Shown here one piece after another: positions 12,052 to 23,127 of a stretch of DNA of 64,000 nt. The stretch is from Thermothielavioides terrestris NRRL 8126 (lineage: Eukaryota; Ascomycota; Sordariomycetes; Sordariales; Chaetomiaceae), in the NCBI RefSeq assembly GCF_000226115.1, contig NC_016457.1:6510001-6574000 (forward strand). Reading direction: 5' to 3'. Every line of letters starts with the position of its first letter. Position 1 is the stretch's first letter. The notes below the pieces were generated by a model. It was not told the DNA's origin and ran no database searches. It worked only from the letters and a program-made list of their open reading frames with translations. The translations under genes were made by a program, and so were the position numbers.

Positions 12052-12559
12052 CGACCCCCTAAAACGACTACCCAGATTCCCTAGAACGACCACCCTCCTG
12101 GGGCGGCCCGTGCGCACCCACCAAAATTTGGCAGCAAGCGCTACTACACTCCCTTAGTGAGTGACGCTACAAGAAGCGCTATACGTATACGAAAGTGTTG
12201 TCATTGAACAATGCTATATATAACCCTAACCCTAAATTTAGGCGAGCTAGCGACTGTTGGGTATATAGGGCAGGTCAAGGCGCTAGGTATAGGCGGTCAA
12301 TAGAGGCAATATTTCTCACTATATTGCTAATGCTATTGTATTTTCGAGCTTTCTCGCTACTTCTACATTTTTTAGTCAAGTCTATATTTTCTATCTTCTA
12401 TAATAACTATAGTACTATCGCCAATTTGTAGCCATTCCTATAGCGACACTCAGGTAGGGAGTGTGGTGACGTTTGCTGCCAAACTTTGGTGGGTACGCAC
12501 GGGCCGCCCCTGCAGGGTAGTCGTTCTAGGGAATTTGGGTAGTCGTTTTAGGGGGGTCG
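12052..12559. mobile_element. 508-bp non-autonomous element with long terminal inverted repeats
   Basis: The two ends are near-identical inverted repeats of roughly 120 bp. The left arm reads CGACCCCCTAAAACGACTAC inward from 12052. The right arm gives the same order on the other strand from 12559 with few mismatches, and similarity continues past CACTCCCT into a GAGTG.CGCTA motif near 12160-12175. Each arm holds two copies of an AACGACTACCC-like sub-motif. The core (about 12180-12435) is clearly AT-rich, unlike the surrounding DNA, and contains CCCTAACCCTAA at about 12225. No transposase frame exists. I see no convincing target-site duplication. It lies in the shared promoter interval of the ZNF830-like and MED7 genes. 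It could be a MITE of a MULE-like or other DNA transposon; the superfamily cannot be set from sequence alone. Confidence 0.85.
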
Positions 12560-12878
12560 GGGAAGCTTCAGCCACGGTCGCAAATGATCCCAGCTGGCCC
12601 CACCAGCCCAAGCTCACCTCGTTCATTCAAAGACGATCGCCAACTTGTGAGTGTACGCCTCTCAATACCGCCTGCTTTTTTTTCGTCGCATCTCTGGCCG
12701 CTGCAGGGATTTGGCACAGCCCAGAGCCCGCAGAGGATGGCGGTCCTTCAAATAACATTGCTCTGGACCTGAACCCGAAAGAGCTCGTACAGCCAAGAGC
12801 GATCTGCACACTGTCTGCCGCATTGTCGCAGAATCGCGATCGCAGCTGAATCTCCCCGCCCGCCGCGCGCGAGGCACC

Positions 12879-13803
12879 ATGGAAAACCATGAGGATGACA
12901 GCACCAGAGTAACAGCGCTCTGGCCGGATCCGCCACCCTTCTGGCGCTCCTTCACCCCGCAGAATCTGGCGCGTTACGCCCAGTTGAAGGAGGAATACGC
13001 CCAGCAGCGGGGCATAAGCAGCGATGCTGTGACAAGGATTCCCGACGTCCCGGACGACCTTGCCTATCTCCAGCCGCCACCTGAGCCGCAGGATGGGAAA
13101 TGGAAGTCGTTCAGCGAGTTGGAAACGGTTTGTCCTCCCCGTCCCCGATTTAACGTCTCTGAGCCGACGAACCACGTGCTGACTGCTACCCCGCCAGCTC
13201 ACTCAAACGCTCCAGAGTCTCGAGGATGCCGGCATCCAACGGCTGGGCCAGGTCACCGAAACAGACCGGGACAGCACGCACCTGGACCGCGGCTTCGAGC
13301 TCAAAAAGCTGACCAGGTCGATCCTGCTCAACTACCTCGAGCTCATCGGCCTGATGGGCTACCGCCCGGACCACGTGAGTAGCGCTCAACCCTGCCAGCA
13401 GCCCCCCCCCCCCCCCCCCGTCCTGCATACATACTCTTCCGCAGGACCCCAACTAAGCAGGAACACTGACACGCGAAATCTTTAGGCCGCTGAGAAAGTC
13501 CAAGACCTCAAAACCCTCCTGCTCAACTTCCACCACACCCTCAACGAGTACCGGCCGCACCACGCGCGCGAGCAGCTCATCCACATCATGCAGGAGCACC
13601 TCGAGAGCAAGCGGCGCGAGACGGCGGGGATCCGGAGCGTGGTGGACAAGGCGCGGCGCCTGATCGAGGGGCTGGCCAGCATCCAGGTGCCGCCGCTCGA
13701 GGCCGACGACGGCGGGAAGGGCGACGGCGAGGCGGACGGGCAGAACCCCGCCGCGCAGAGAGAGGTGGCCGCGTGGGTTGGCGTGGGCGCAGAATTTGCA
13801 TGA
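12879..13803 (+). CDS. MED7: Mediator complex subunit 7, 3 exons, 247 aa
   Basis: Exons 12879-13127, 13198-13374 and 13486-13803 join in phase 0. The product begins with an acidic stretch and the Med7 hallmark [15 protein letters not shown], then [16 protein letters not shown] and the conserved [12 protein letters not shown]. The third exon gives the helical [27 protein letters not shown], the Med7/Med21 hinge helix region. Length and motif order fit fungal Med7. It is part of the Mediator middle module, which links activators to RNA polymerase II in the nucleus. Intron 2 contains an 18-nt C run (13402-13419). The 5' flank contains the inverted-repeat element that ends 320 bp before the ATG. 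Confidence 0.95.
13402..13419. repeat. Poly-C run in MED7 intron 2, 18 nt
   Basis: A homopolymer of 18 C lies between the donor at 13375 and the acceptor at 13485. It is intronic, so length change would not alter the protein. Confidence 0.9.
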
Positions 13804-14572
13804 TGACGTTTGTCGCATGTACGCTGCTGATGTAACTCGGGAGATCTAATAAACGGAATTTATGAAGCGAACCAAGATGTGGGCAAAGACTTCTCTTCGT
13901 GGCTGATCGATTAGCGTGAGGAATAACATTCACGTAACATCACAGCACAACAAGCGAAGCATGTGTGATACGACCGGAGAAAAGCCAAATAATACCGCTA
14001 TCAAATTATCCCTTTAGTTACCACACAGACCCGTCGGCAACTCCCGACTGTGAAACGAACGCTGCAGCTCCCCCCGGCGACCCCTTCCACCCCTTTCCAC
14101 CGTCAACCATTCTCTGTCCGCTACCGCCCCGCCATATGGTACTAACAACACATTGGACCTGCTTGGAACCGAATAAGCCAGGCCGAACCGTAATGCGGCT
14201 CCAAAATGAGCTCGTTGCCACCCCTCCACATCCATTCCAAAACCGGGGACCGAACCGTCTCGCGCGCGCGCGGCGCCATCAACGGGCCGCCGAAAGAACC
14301 GAAACCAAAGCCATGGCCCGTGGGAGATGAAGTGAAGTGAAGTGAAGTGAAGGGGGCAGTCAGGTGCTGTGGCTCCGACGGGGCACGTAATTAACTCGCA
14401 GTGAGAGCGGAAAACAAACAGCCGCTCCAGTGCCCCCCCATTCCGCCCATCAAACCATCCTAAACCGTAGAAGAATAATCATGATAGAAAAAAGGAAAAC
14501 GGCAAAGAGGAACGCAAGGAAAATGACCTCAAGGATACACCACCCGACCGAGAAACGCAATGACCCGCCTTG
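13804..14572. other. Intergenic, no gene seen
   Basis: This is the space between the MED7 stop and the 3' end of the minus-strand frame at 14573. It includes AATAAA-like sequence just after MED7 (about 13847) and a GAAGT tandem repeat at 14328-14352. No coding frame is convincing. Confidence 0.6.
14328..14352 (+). repeat. 5-bp microsatellite (GAAGT)n
   Basis: About five units of GAAGT follow one another in intergenic DNA downstream of MED7. Confidence 0.9.
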
Positions 14573-15249
14573 TTACCCCCACGGTCCCAAGCGCCAGACA
14601 AAGCTCACCCCGTCACCGACACGCTCCACCGTCAGATGTCCGAGGCGGAGCAGCAGCAGGATCATGACCACCGCAGGTGGGAGCATGACCACAGCGGGCG
14701 GGAGCATGGCCCCCCCTGCCGGCAGGAGCATGGCCGCCGTCGGCAGGAGCACAACCGCCGCGGGCAAAAACATGGTCAGCGCAACCACAATCAGCACCAG
14801 GATCAAAGGAACAACCACCAACCCCAGCAGGCCCAGCACCGCCAGCACCACCAGTGCCGCCAGCGAGCCCAGCACAAACCAGACCGCCGTCAGCACAAGC
14901 CCGGCCGCCGCGAGTAAAAACCCGGCCGCCGCCAGCACCGCCGCCAGGCGCTCCAGCCACGCGAGCACCCTCGCCCAAAACCGGGCACTCGCCGCGCGCG
15001 CGCGGGCGCATAGTCGGGCAACATGCACCCGGATGTTCCGCTGCACGGGGACCAGGCGGTCGGGCGGCTGCGGGTGGTTGTTGATGACGGCGACGTCGTG
15101 GTCCTCGTCATCTCCCGAGACCGAGGCGGAGGAGGTGGTGGAGGAGCGGGCTCTGCGTGCGTGTCGAGGAGGGGGGTGGGAGTAGGTAAAGGCGCGCGGG
15201 CGCGGTTGCGGCTCGGCGTCAGCGTCGGTTGTATCATTCTTCCGGCTCA
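14573..15249 (-). CDS. Possible integral membrane protein, 5' end unresolved
   Basis: The minus-strand frame is open for about 225 codons to a TAA at 14573. It begins after a good acceptor (CCACCCCAG at 15250) and has no ATG of its own before the hydrophobic part, so an upstream exon is required; a split ATG at the junction is also possible. The first 85 residues are polar and Pro/Arg/Asp-rich. From there a long run of Ala, Val and Leu makes three or four likely membrane spans (AAVLAAAGFLLAAAGLVLTA, LAALVVLAVLGLLGLVVVPL). Beyond these the sequence becomes a low-complexity repeat of PAAVVLLPTAAMLLP type, which weakens the case for a real protein. The same frame is open again at 15323-15589 (proline-rich, ATG at 15589) but a TAG separates the two. 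I do not recognise a family. Confidence 0.4.
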
Positions 15250-15610
15250 CTGGGGTGGTAGGCGGGGCGGTAGTGCCGCTTCTCCTGGTCGGAGTTTGGC
15301 ACAGCGCGGCGATCGTGGCGTGCTAAGCCTGACGTTGGGAAGAATCTGCTGGCCGAGGTTCTGAAGAGGCTCTGGGGTCAGGCCTGGGCCGGCGAGGTGG
15401 GATTGGCGGGATGGGACGGCGTGGCGGGGGACCGGGCATAGGCGGTAAAGGCCGAGGAGCAGGCGGAAGGGTGGACGGAGGCGCCGGCGCCTCTGGCGGA
15501 GGTGCCGGGGGCGGGCATCCCGTTTCCTGCGGCAGACTGGGCGGTGGGGGCGTATCGGGAGCCCTGCCGTCGTCACCGTCAACTCCCATCCCGCCGCGGA
15601 GGACAGTTTC

Positions 15611-18598
15611 CTACGTCGCCGGGGGGCCGGTGCTCGTTGTCGCCCGTGGCGGGATCGGGGGTGGAGGGATGGGAGTCTGCCGCGGCGGTCCGGCCGTGGC
15701 CACGGGCGGGATCGGCGGCGGGGGGATCGGGGTGGTCCGGACGGGAGCCGGATACTGCGGCTGCGGTTGAGGATGGGGCTTGGCGGGCGGCTGCTGTTGC
15801 GGTTGAGGACGCTGCTGTTGCTGCGGATGCGGATGCGGCTGTGGCGGCGCCTGGGGCGGCGCCTGGGGCGGAGCCTGGGGCTGGGCTTGAAGATACGGTT
15901 GCTGGTGTTGTTGGTGTTGCTGGTGCTGCTGGTGCTGCTGCTGTTGCTGTTGCTGCTGTTGCTGCTGCTGCCGAGCGTTGCCCTCCTTCTCCAAGCAGTT
16001 GCTGAGATATGGAAGGTCATCACGCGCCCTGGGGTCACGTTCATATATCATCTTGATCACCTCCCACTCCTTACGTGTCATCGCGTGCGCCTGAGGAAGA
16101 AGGAACGCCACCGTGGGGCTGGTCATCAGATGACCCAATATTTCGCGAGCAACGGCCTCGCCACGTCGCTGCAGCTCATCCAAACTGTGAGCCTGTCCCA
16201 CGGGCTGCGGGGCCGGTGCCTGCGGCGGCTGGGACTGCTGAGGCAGCTGCATCGGAGCGCCCGTCCTCGGCGAGGGATACTGCGGGAACGATCCCTGCGG
16301 AGAGGCTGGAGAGAAAGCTGGCGCCGCGATCGACGGCCGGCCCCCGGCGGGCAGGGTTCCAGGAGTCGGAGTGCCCGGTGCCTGTGCGAACCCAGAACCC
16401 GGGCCGTGGTTTTGTGCGCTGGCCTGCTGCGTCTTCGCCGCGTGCTGGAGACTCGTCGTGCCGTGAAGGCGCTGGATGGTCTCCGGGTCGTTACGGTAGA
16501 CAAAAACGCAGAGCATCATGGGCTCCGTCCTCGTCTCGGGTATAAAATTGTCCCCCAGGTTCAGCATGAACTCCGGGTGGTTCCCGGTGCCAGGGAGCAC
16601 GGGTACCAGGTATGTATCGCGGACATTTGCGACTCCTTTGTCCCCCACGACGCCGTACCTCTTCTTGGAGACGAAATAGTCAATCAGTTTCTGCATGCCT
16701 GATTTGGCCGCCGGCGTGGTCGGCTCGAGGTTAACCACGATGATGTCAGTCGCCAGGCTGTACCGAAGGCTGCAGAGATAGACGATGGCCTGTTGCTCTT
16801 CTATGCGCCCGCAAACGGTAAGGTTGGTGGGCATCCACTTCTCCCACGGAAGTCCCAGGGTCTCGCTCAGATTGGCACCGCCAATGTGCTTGGCGACAAC
16901 GGGCACTTCGGCAACGGTGTTCATGATGACTTTCCCTCGCCACACCACGTCCGGATCGCTCTCCTCTTTCGGTGAATAGGGAGGCGACTGCGGCCCGTCG
17001 TCGAGCAACCGGTCAACATCGGGATCGACCCCGGGTCCGCCGGCTGGCGCAGCGGAAAACGAGGCCCGCGCCGGTTCCCGAGGGAGCGTCGGCGGCTTGA
17101 CGGTCGAGTAGACCTTGTTCAGGTCAAACTCCGCCCTGGTCGGAGACTGTTGGGTGTCGACAGCCATGCTGCCGGCAGCGGGACGGGCATGGCCGGCTTG
17201 GGACGGGAACTCGGGCGATTCGCGGGGCTCCTGCTTAGGGGCGCTTGGCCGGGGGGCTGGCGCCGAAGGAACTTCATCGCTCGCGATAAAACCGTCGTCG
17301 CCGACCACCTCGTCTCCCTTATGGGTTCTTCGGAGCCTTGGGCCGTCTTCTGTGATCTTGATGGCCTGCTTTTCCGCCCTCGCCCGCATCTCGGCCGTCT
17401 CCTTCTGCAGCTCCTTGGATGCCAGCTCTTCGGTGGACATCGATGCCAGCATGGGTGGAGTCAAAGTACGGTCAAGCAGCCGGGCGCTAAGCTCCGGGTT
17501 GCTCTTGAGATTGAAAGCCAGCGTACGAATCTGGCTGGCGTACGAGGCTGTGGTGGGATGGGTGTCGTGGACGGCGCGCTCGATCTGGATCGCGAACCGC
17601 TCGGCGCGGTCGGCAACGGACACGCCATCGGAGGGAACGGCACCCTTCTTCTCTGCCAAGCCGATCGAGTGGACCAGTGACTTCGACATTGCCTTCGCGG
17701 GGCCCTGGCGCTCCTCAGGGAGCTCGGTGATTCGGGCGGGCAGATCCGCCGGAGGCGAATACGCCGGAACGGGGACTGATTGTGTCTCGTTTATCTTGCG
17801 GAGCTTTTGCGACGGAGACAGCCGCCGAGTCAGCAACTGGATGGTCAGATGATAAGGCAGAGGTGGGCTTACCTTGCTCTCCTTCTCGGGGGCGCCATCG
17901 GCATTCTTGCGTTTACCAGCGGCGCCTTTAACATCCTTCTTGGGCTCGGGGGCCGGAGGCGGCGACTGCTTCGATTTCTGGGAGGCGTCCTCCTTAGAGT
18001 CGCTAGTGCGCTTCTTTCCCTTTTTGGGGCCCTTCTTCTTCTTCTCGGCCTTCTCCTCTTCGTAGGCCTTGCGGCGCGTCTCCCAGAACTTCTCGCCCTT
18101 TGCCATGCCGGCGAGCAGCTCCTTGTGGTTCTCTGGTCGGCACACTTCGCAAAAGTACTCCTTTGGCAGATCCTCCGTGTACTGGCTCATGCCCATGCAG
18201 ATGTTGTGCTGCCAGGCGCCGCACTGGTCGCAGGCGATCCACGGCTCGCCCGAGTCCTCATCTTGCTCGGTGGCGCCGCAAACGCAGCGGATGATCTCTT
18301 CTTCGGGCTCTTCGGGCTCCGGCGCCGCCTTCTTGTTCTTCTTGTTGCCGCCGCGCCGCTTGGGGGCTTCGATGGCTTGGTCGAATTGTTCGAGCGCCTT
18401 GTGCTGGCCTTTCGTGGTGCGGACTGACCGCCGGGGCTCTGGTTCTTGCGCTTGACTGCCTGTCAGCTGCTGGTCCAGACGGCTGCGACGACGGGGCGGC
18501 ATTGCGCTGGCTCGCATCGACGCGCGCGACGATCGGGGTCTGGGGATGGGTTCGCGCAAAGCGTGTCAAAACACTTGGTGATGATGCTTACCAGACAT
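15611..18598 (-). CDS. BYE1: BYE1-type transcription factor: PHD, TFIIS-central and SPOC domains
   Basis: The preferred model has three exons: a 7-nt first exon 18598-18592 (ATGTCTG), then 18459-17873, then 17803-15611, giving about 928 aa that start MSGSQAQEPEPRRSVRTTKGQ. Without the first intron the frame opens at ATG 18559. A 69-nt intron (17872-17804) is a multiple of three and therefore hidden in the frame. Domains in order: PHD finger (CVCGATEQ...CDQCGAWQHNICMG...YFCEVC) in the first 120 residues; a Lys-rich linker; the TFIIS central domain (SLVHSIGLAEKK to EKQAIKITEDG); the SPOC domain (VVWRGKVIMNTVAEVPVVA to MMLCVFVYRN); and a low-complexity tail with poly-Gln/His and proline repeats. 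In yeast Bye1 the PHD binds H3K4me3 and the TFIIS-like domain binds RNA polymerase II. It is divergent from PRE9. Confidence 0.9.
15899..15971 (-). repeat. Trinucleotide-rich poly-Gln/His tract in BYE1
   Basis: On the coding strand this is a mixed CAG/CAA run followed by repeated CAC-CAG-CAG units, encoding an uninterrupted run of glutamines and then four HQQ triplets. The mix of codons argues for selection on the peptide rather than a single recent expansion, though length may still vary between strains. Confidence 0.85.
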
Positions 18599-19595
18599 GG
18601 TCGCGTCACAGCGGACCGAACAATTGGGCAATCGATTTTGCCTGCCAAACGCCACCCAGTATCCGTACTCCGTACCGGGGTCTCCTCCCTTGTGCTGCAA
18701 ATCTCTACTGCAGATTGCTCAAAGCATGCGTGGAAGGTTGCACGCGGCCACTTGATAGGATGTTTACGCCTGCATAAGACTAATAAAATGGTACGACTGC
18801 GCAAACTGGCAGTGTCCAAAGAAGAATGGAAGGAAAAGAAAGGTTCCTGGAGCTATCCGCTGAATCCCTCAATCCCGTGTTCCCCAGCAGCTTTTAGCCT
18901 GGTTCGCGCCGACGAGTGCTGGGAGTGATGGGAGCGATTCGGGCAGGAGCAAGAGGCGCGAAATCGAAGGCACTGATCAGGCCCAAGCTCCAAAGGACCC
19001 CCTCCAGAGTAGCGCGTGCTGCTGTCGCAACCTAATACAGCCGGCCAAAAGCGGCAGGAGCAGTGGAAAGACAGGTGAGACTATGGGAAATCGCGCTGTG
19101 ACCGTGGAGGTGGATGATAGTAAGCCGTTCGAAGCTTCCAGTCGTGGTCGGGTGGTGGCGTGCGAAGGTTGGAAAGAGAAGAGGAGTTTGCGGCAAACGC
19201 GATGCCGCGGCGGAATGGTGGTGGTGGAGCTGCTGGGCCATGACCCATCGATGCATGCGTTTATGTAAGCAGACACCCAGCAGGTGGTCGGAGCTTGGCA
19301 GTGAAAGGTGCCGACTGGGCCCGTGCGGAAGATGACCCACCTGAAGTGCAAGAGTGCAAGGCCGCCTGGGGATCAGCTCGTTACGCGTGTTAGCGATTGC
19401 CTGGAGCTCCCCCCAGCCTGGCCACAGCGCAAGCAACGAACGTCAAGCAGCTTGCCGCGTTTCCTCCTGCTGAAGTGCTGCCAACAAACAACACCATTGC
19501 GACAGCTGCGGCACATCAACTCAAGACCGCTTCCAACCCTACTATACCAAAACTTTCGGGCCATCCCGTCATTCGTTCGTTCCACGCCGTCCATC
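18599..19595. other. Divergent promoter region BYE1/PRE9
   Basis: There are 997 bp between the two starts, transcribed outward. No coding frame is convincing. I did not find a clear known proteasome-gene promoter motif by eye. Confidence 0.55.
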
Positions 19596-20579
19596 ATGTC
19601 GAGACGATACGATTCCCGAGTAAGTTGGCAGTGGCGGCGACAGTTCCAGAATTCGCAGCCCCAAGGCGAGACGGAGCTTGGAACGGCACAGTGAAGCTTA
19701 CCGCATGCACAGACAACCATCTTCTCGCCCGACGGCCGCTTGTACCAGGTTGAGTATGCGCTAGAAGCCATCTCCCATGCCGGCACTGCGATTGGCATCC
19801 TGGCCAAGGACGGCATCGTGCTCGCCGCAGAACGCAAGGTCACGTCGAAGCTGCTGGAGCAAGATACATCAGCCGAGAAGCTCTACATTCTCAATGAGTA
19901 AGGCCGGTCGTTCGGGGGTCTGCCTGAGGTGGATGGGCACACGGAGACATTGACTGACCTACCTCGGCAGCAACATGATCTGTGCCGTCGCCGGCATGAC
20001 GGCCGACGCCAACATCCTCATCAACTACGCGCGGCAGGCCGCCCAGCGGTATCTGCTGACCTACAACGAAGACATTCCCTGCGAGCAGCTGGTGCGCCGG
20101 CTCTGCGACCTCAAGCAGGGCTACACGCAGCACGGCGGTCTGCGTCCGTTCGGTGTCTCGTTCATCTACGCCGGCTGGGACCCGCAGCGCCAGTTCCAGC
20201 TGTACCTCAGCAACCCGTCGGGCAACTATGGCGGATGGAAGGCGACGAGCTCGGGCGCCAACCACGCCAGCGCGCAGAGCTTGCTGAAGCAGGATTACAA
20301 GGAGGACTGCACGCTGAAGGAGGCGTGCGGCATGGCGGTCAAGGTGCTCAGCAAGACGATGGACTCGACGAAGCTGAGCAGCGAAAAGAGTGGGTGGCCT
20401 CATACATTTGTCCACTCCCAATGCCGGAGGCCATGGCTAACCTTGGAGCAGTCGAGTTTGCCACGGTGGGCCAGACGAAGGAGGGCAAGATCTACCACAA
20501 GCTATGGTCGGCGGAGGAGATTACGGCGTTACTGAAGGAGCACGATCTAGCCAAGGACGATGCAACAGAGGAGAAGTAG
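19596..20579 (+). CDS. PRE9: 20S proteasome subunit alpha-3 (PSMA4 type), 4 exons, 251 aa
   Basis: Exons 19596-19619, 19713-19897, 19971-20389 and 20452-20579 join in frame with GTAAGT, GTAAGG and GTGGGT donors. The product starts MSRRYDSR, then [20 protein letters not shown], the N-terminal signature of proteasome alpha subunits. It continues with [60 protein letters not shown] and [12 protein letters not shown], which point to the alpha-3 (yeast Pre9) subtype. The tail is short and acidic/basic ([11 protein letters not shown]), shorter than the yeast one. It forms part of the outer alpha ring that gates the 20S core in nucleus and cytosol. It converges on the PAP2 phosphatase gene with only 223 bp between stops. 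Confidence 0.96.
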
Positions 20580-20802
20580 ACTACCGCGCGATAGAACGGA
20601 ATCGGAGAGGACGGACCATGGACCTGCCCCGCGAGCGCCGTGCGTAGTATGAGTGGCTGGTGCATTGTGTTGGGCGACCCGACCTCTCCTCATTCCTTGT
20701 CCAGGGTGCTCCGCAAACCTACAAATTGCTCCGACAGCAGTTTGTCCAGCCCACGCTCACGACATCAACCGGTCGCCTATCGATGAGCAAGGTCAGCACG
20801 GC

Positions 20803-22079
20803 TCACCTTGGCAACTCGTCCAGCTCCGCTTGTACAACACCTCCACTCCTTCTCCCCGCCGCGGCCCTGACCAGCCCTTCCTCCTCATCCCGTAGCCTTC
20901 CATACCTGCCCGCAACCTCGGCCGCCGGCGGGCCCGCATACGGCGTATCACACCGCCCACTGCTCAGCCGCGGCCAGTACCGCCGGTAGCTCCAATACGT
21001 GACCGTCCACCCCAGCACGGCGCCCACGCTCACATCGTACACATCGTGCCGGTAGTCCTGGCACCGGCTGACGGCGATCATGGTCGCGCCGAGCAGCGGC
21101 GCCAGGCAGACCAGCGCGCGCAGCAGGTCCCCGCGGACGACGTGCTCCGCGTGCTGTTGCGCCATGCTCCCACGTCGACTAATCCCTGGCCCTTCCCCAC
21201 CCGCGAGACCATCATTCCCGTCGTCGTGATCGTGATCGTGGTCGTAATCGTATCCCCCCACACGCGCAAAAACACGCAGCTGACCCGCCAAAAACAAACT
21301 GAGATACCCTAGCCCGGCGAACGCAAACGAGCTGTGGCCCGAGGGGAACGAGCGCCAGCCGTCGTGCAGGCGGCGTCTGCTGTCCTTCGTGCCGGTGGTG
21401 GTGCACGCGGCCAGCGAGACGAGCGCGTCGCGCGGGGTGCCCGGCGCCGGCGCGCACCGCGCCAGCAGGTCCGGCCGCGGGCGGCCGGCCGCGTTCTTGA
21501 GCACGTCGGTCAGCAGCGACGTCAGCACCAGCGAGATGGCCAGGCCCAGGACCGCGACGTGGTGCTTGTGCGCCGGCGCGCGCGTGAGCAGGTTGGTAAC
21601 CAGCACGACGGCCAGCGGGAGGAAGAGGGAGTATATGAAGGAGTGGGCTGTATATGTATATTTGTTTTGCTCGGTGTTAGTGGAGGTGTGCGTGCGCGGC
21701 CGGGTGTAGATGGGGAGGGACAGGGCAGACATACACGTGGGCACGCGTTCGACCTCGGCGTAGGGGAAGGAGATGCGCAGGTCGCTGATGGAAAACATGC
21801 GGTGGAAGGGCTCGACGAGGAATTGGACCTGCCGGTGCAGTCGCGCCAGGTCAGTTCAGCTCAGGTCAGGATCGGGGTCAGCGCGTCCGGCGGTACCGCC
21901 GCTGAGCTGGAGAGGAGGGAAGAGAAAGACGCACCAGGAGGTAGGCGGTCAGGAGCACGACAAAGCCTATGTAATCCGAGGCATACGTTCGCTGCCCAGT
22001 GCTCCCGCGTTAGTCCGACGGCACGCATCCGGATGTCTGTCCTGTCTGGTCCCTCCACCACACCACAGGATACTTGCAT
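20803..22079 (-). CDS. DPP1: PAP2-family lipid phosphatase (diacylglycerol pyrophosphate phosphatase type)
   Basis: The model is 22079-22074, 21991-21935, 21828-21735 and 21647-20803, giving about 333 aa. The first exon (ATG CAA) is tiny and less certain. The third intron (21734-21648, 87 nt) is in frame with no stop but has a perfect GTATGT donor, CACTAAC branch point and TATACAG acceptor, so it is taken as spliced. The PAP2 active-site motifs are complete: KNAAGRPRP (motif 1), SFPSGHSS (motif 2) and SRCQDYRHDVYD (motif 3, with the catalytic His). Six hydrophobic segments surround them. Between motifs 2 and 3 lies an unusual His/Asp repeat (DYDHDHDHDD). Yeast Dpp1 dephosphorylates DAG pyrophosphate and phosphatidate at the vacuole; the same chemistry is expected here. 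Confidence 0.85.
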
Positions 22080-23127
22080 GCCAGAACCTCGAGAACGCCG
22101 CCAGGGCTCCGCGGCCCGAGTTCCCTGTCGGGTTGGCCCTGGGGGGCGCCATGGCGAGTAGTCACCGCCGTCGAATGGCTTTGAACAGGGTCCAGAGCAT
22201 TGGGGTGGTGCAGTTCTGGTAGATTGTCCTGGATCGAGGGTGAGCAAGCTCGGGGACCGTTGTGTAGGGACACGTTCACAACGGCAACTGTCGAGTGCCC
22301 TGGTCGAGCTGCAGGGATGCTAATTAAGTGCCTAACGACATTGGCGCAGCTGCAGGGGGCTGACTTTGTCTCCACTTGTGTAACCTCCTGCCGAGAATCC
22401 ATCCTGAGCAGCCTGGTTCATCTGCACCACAGACCAACCACGTATCAAACGGGAAGGACAATCGACACCTACACCGTGAATAAGCAAAGAACCGTGGCTT
22501 CATTAGGTACTCCGTAGGGAGGGATATACCCCGAGAGTCGGCAGCCGAAAATGCATGTTTACTGCCTCGTTCACGGAATACGAAGATACTAGGCAGAGAC
22601 AGGGAGACAAAGCAAACCAATTCCCGCTTGCCAACCTGCCCCAAATCCATCCCGCCCCCTCTCCTCGAAGTCATAAATATCCCACGATGCCAGTGACGCC
22701 AGTGCAGCCCCGCATGCTGCATGCTGAGAGGCCGCTGAAAGAGCAAAGAAAAAAAGAAAAGCAGACGCGCCAAAAATGATAACATCAGCATGTAGGTACA
22801 GTCGTGTCTCCATCCCCCGTCCCCCCGTCCCCTCTCCGGGTATGTCTGTGTTGGTATTGTTTGCCCCGACTCCCTCTCCCCTCCCACGGCCGGCCAGCCA
22901 GGATGACGATGCTGAATGATGCATAACATAAATGCCCGATGCGCAGCCATCAAAAACACTGTCGTTCCGGCGTCTCGTTTCGTTCTTTTCGTGTCTCCGA
23001 ACCTCATCCCTCCCGCCGTAGCCCATGCTAGCCCCTGAGAAGAGGCGGTGCTGGATATCCATGTGCAGACTGGCCGTCGAGAGCCCAGTCCAAGCGGTTT
23101 TTTGTGTTCCCTTAGCGAAGTCCAGCG
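22080..23127. other. Intergenic between PAP2 and CDC4 genes
   Basis: Both neighbours are on the minus strand, so this holds the CDC4 3' untranslated region and the PAP2 promoter and leader. Upstream ATGs near 22150 could extend the PAP2 5' end, but I could not find a frame-keeping junction for them. No other gene is seen. Confidence 0.55.

Noticed and set aside
15767..16702. Plus-strand open frame of 311 codons
   Set aside because: It lies opposite the BYE1 tail and SPOC domain; its long Leu/Arg runs are the reverse of poly-Gln and polar codons.
21334..22161. Plus-strand open frame of 275 codons
   Set aside because: It is antisense to the PAP2 phosphatase gene with its three catalytic motifs.
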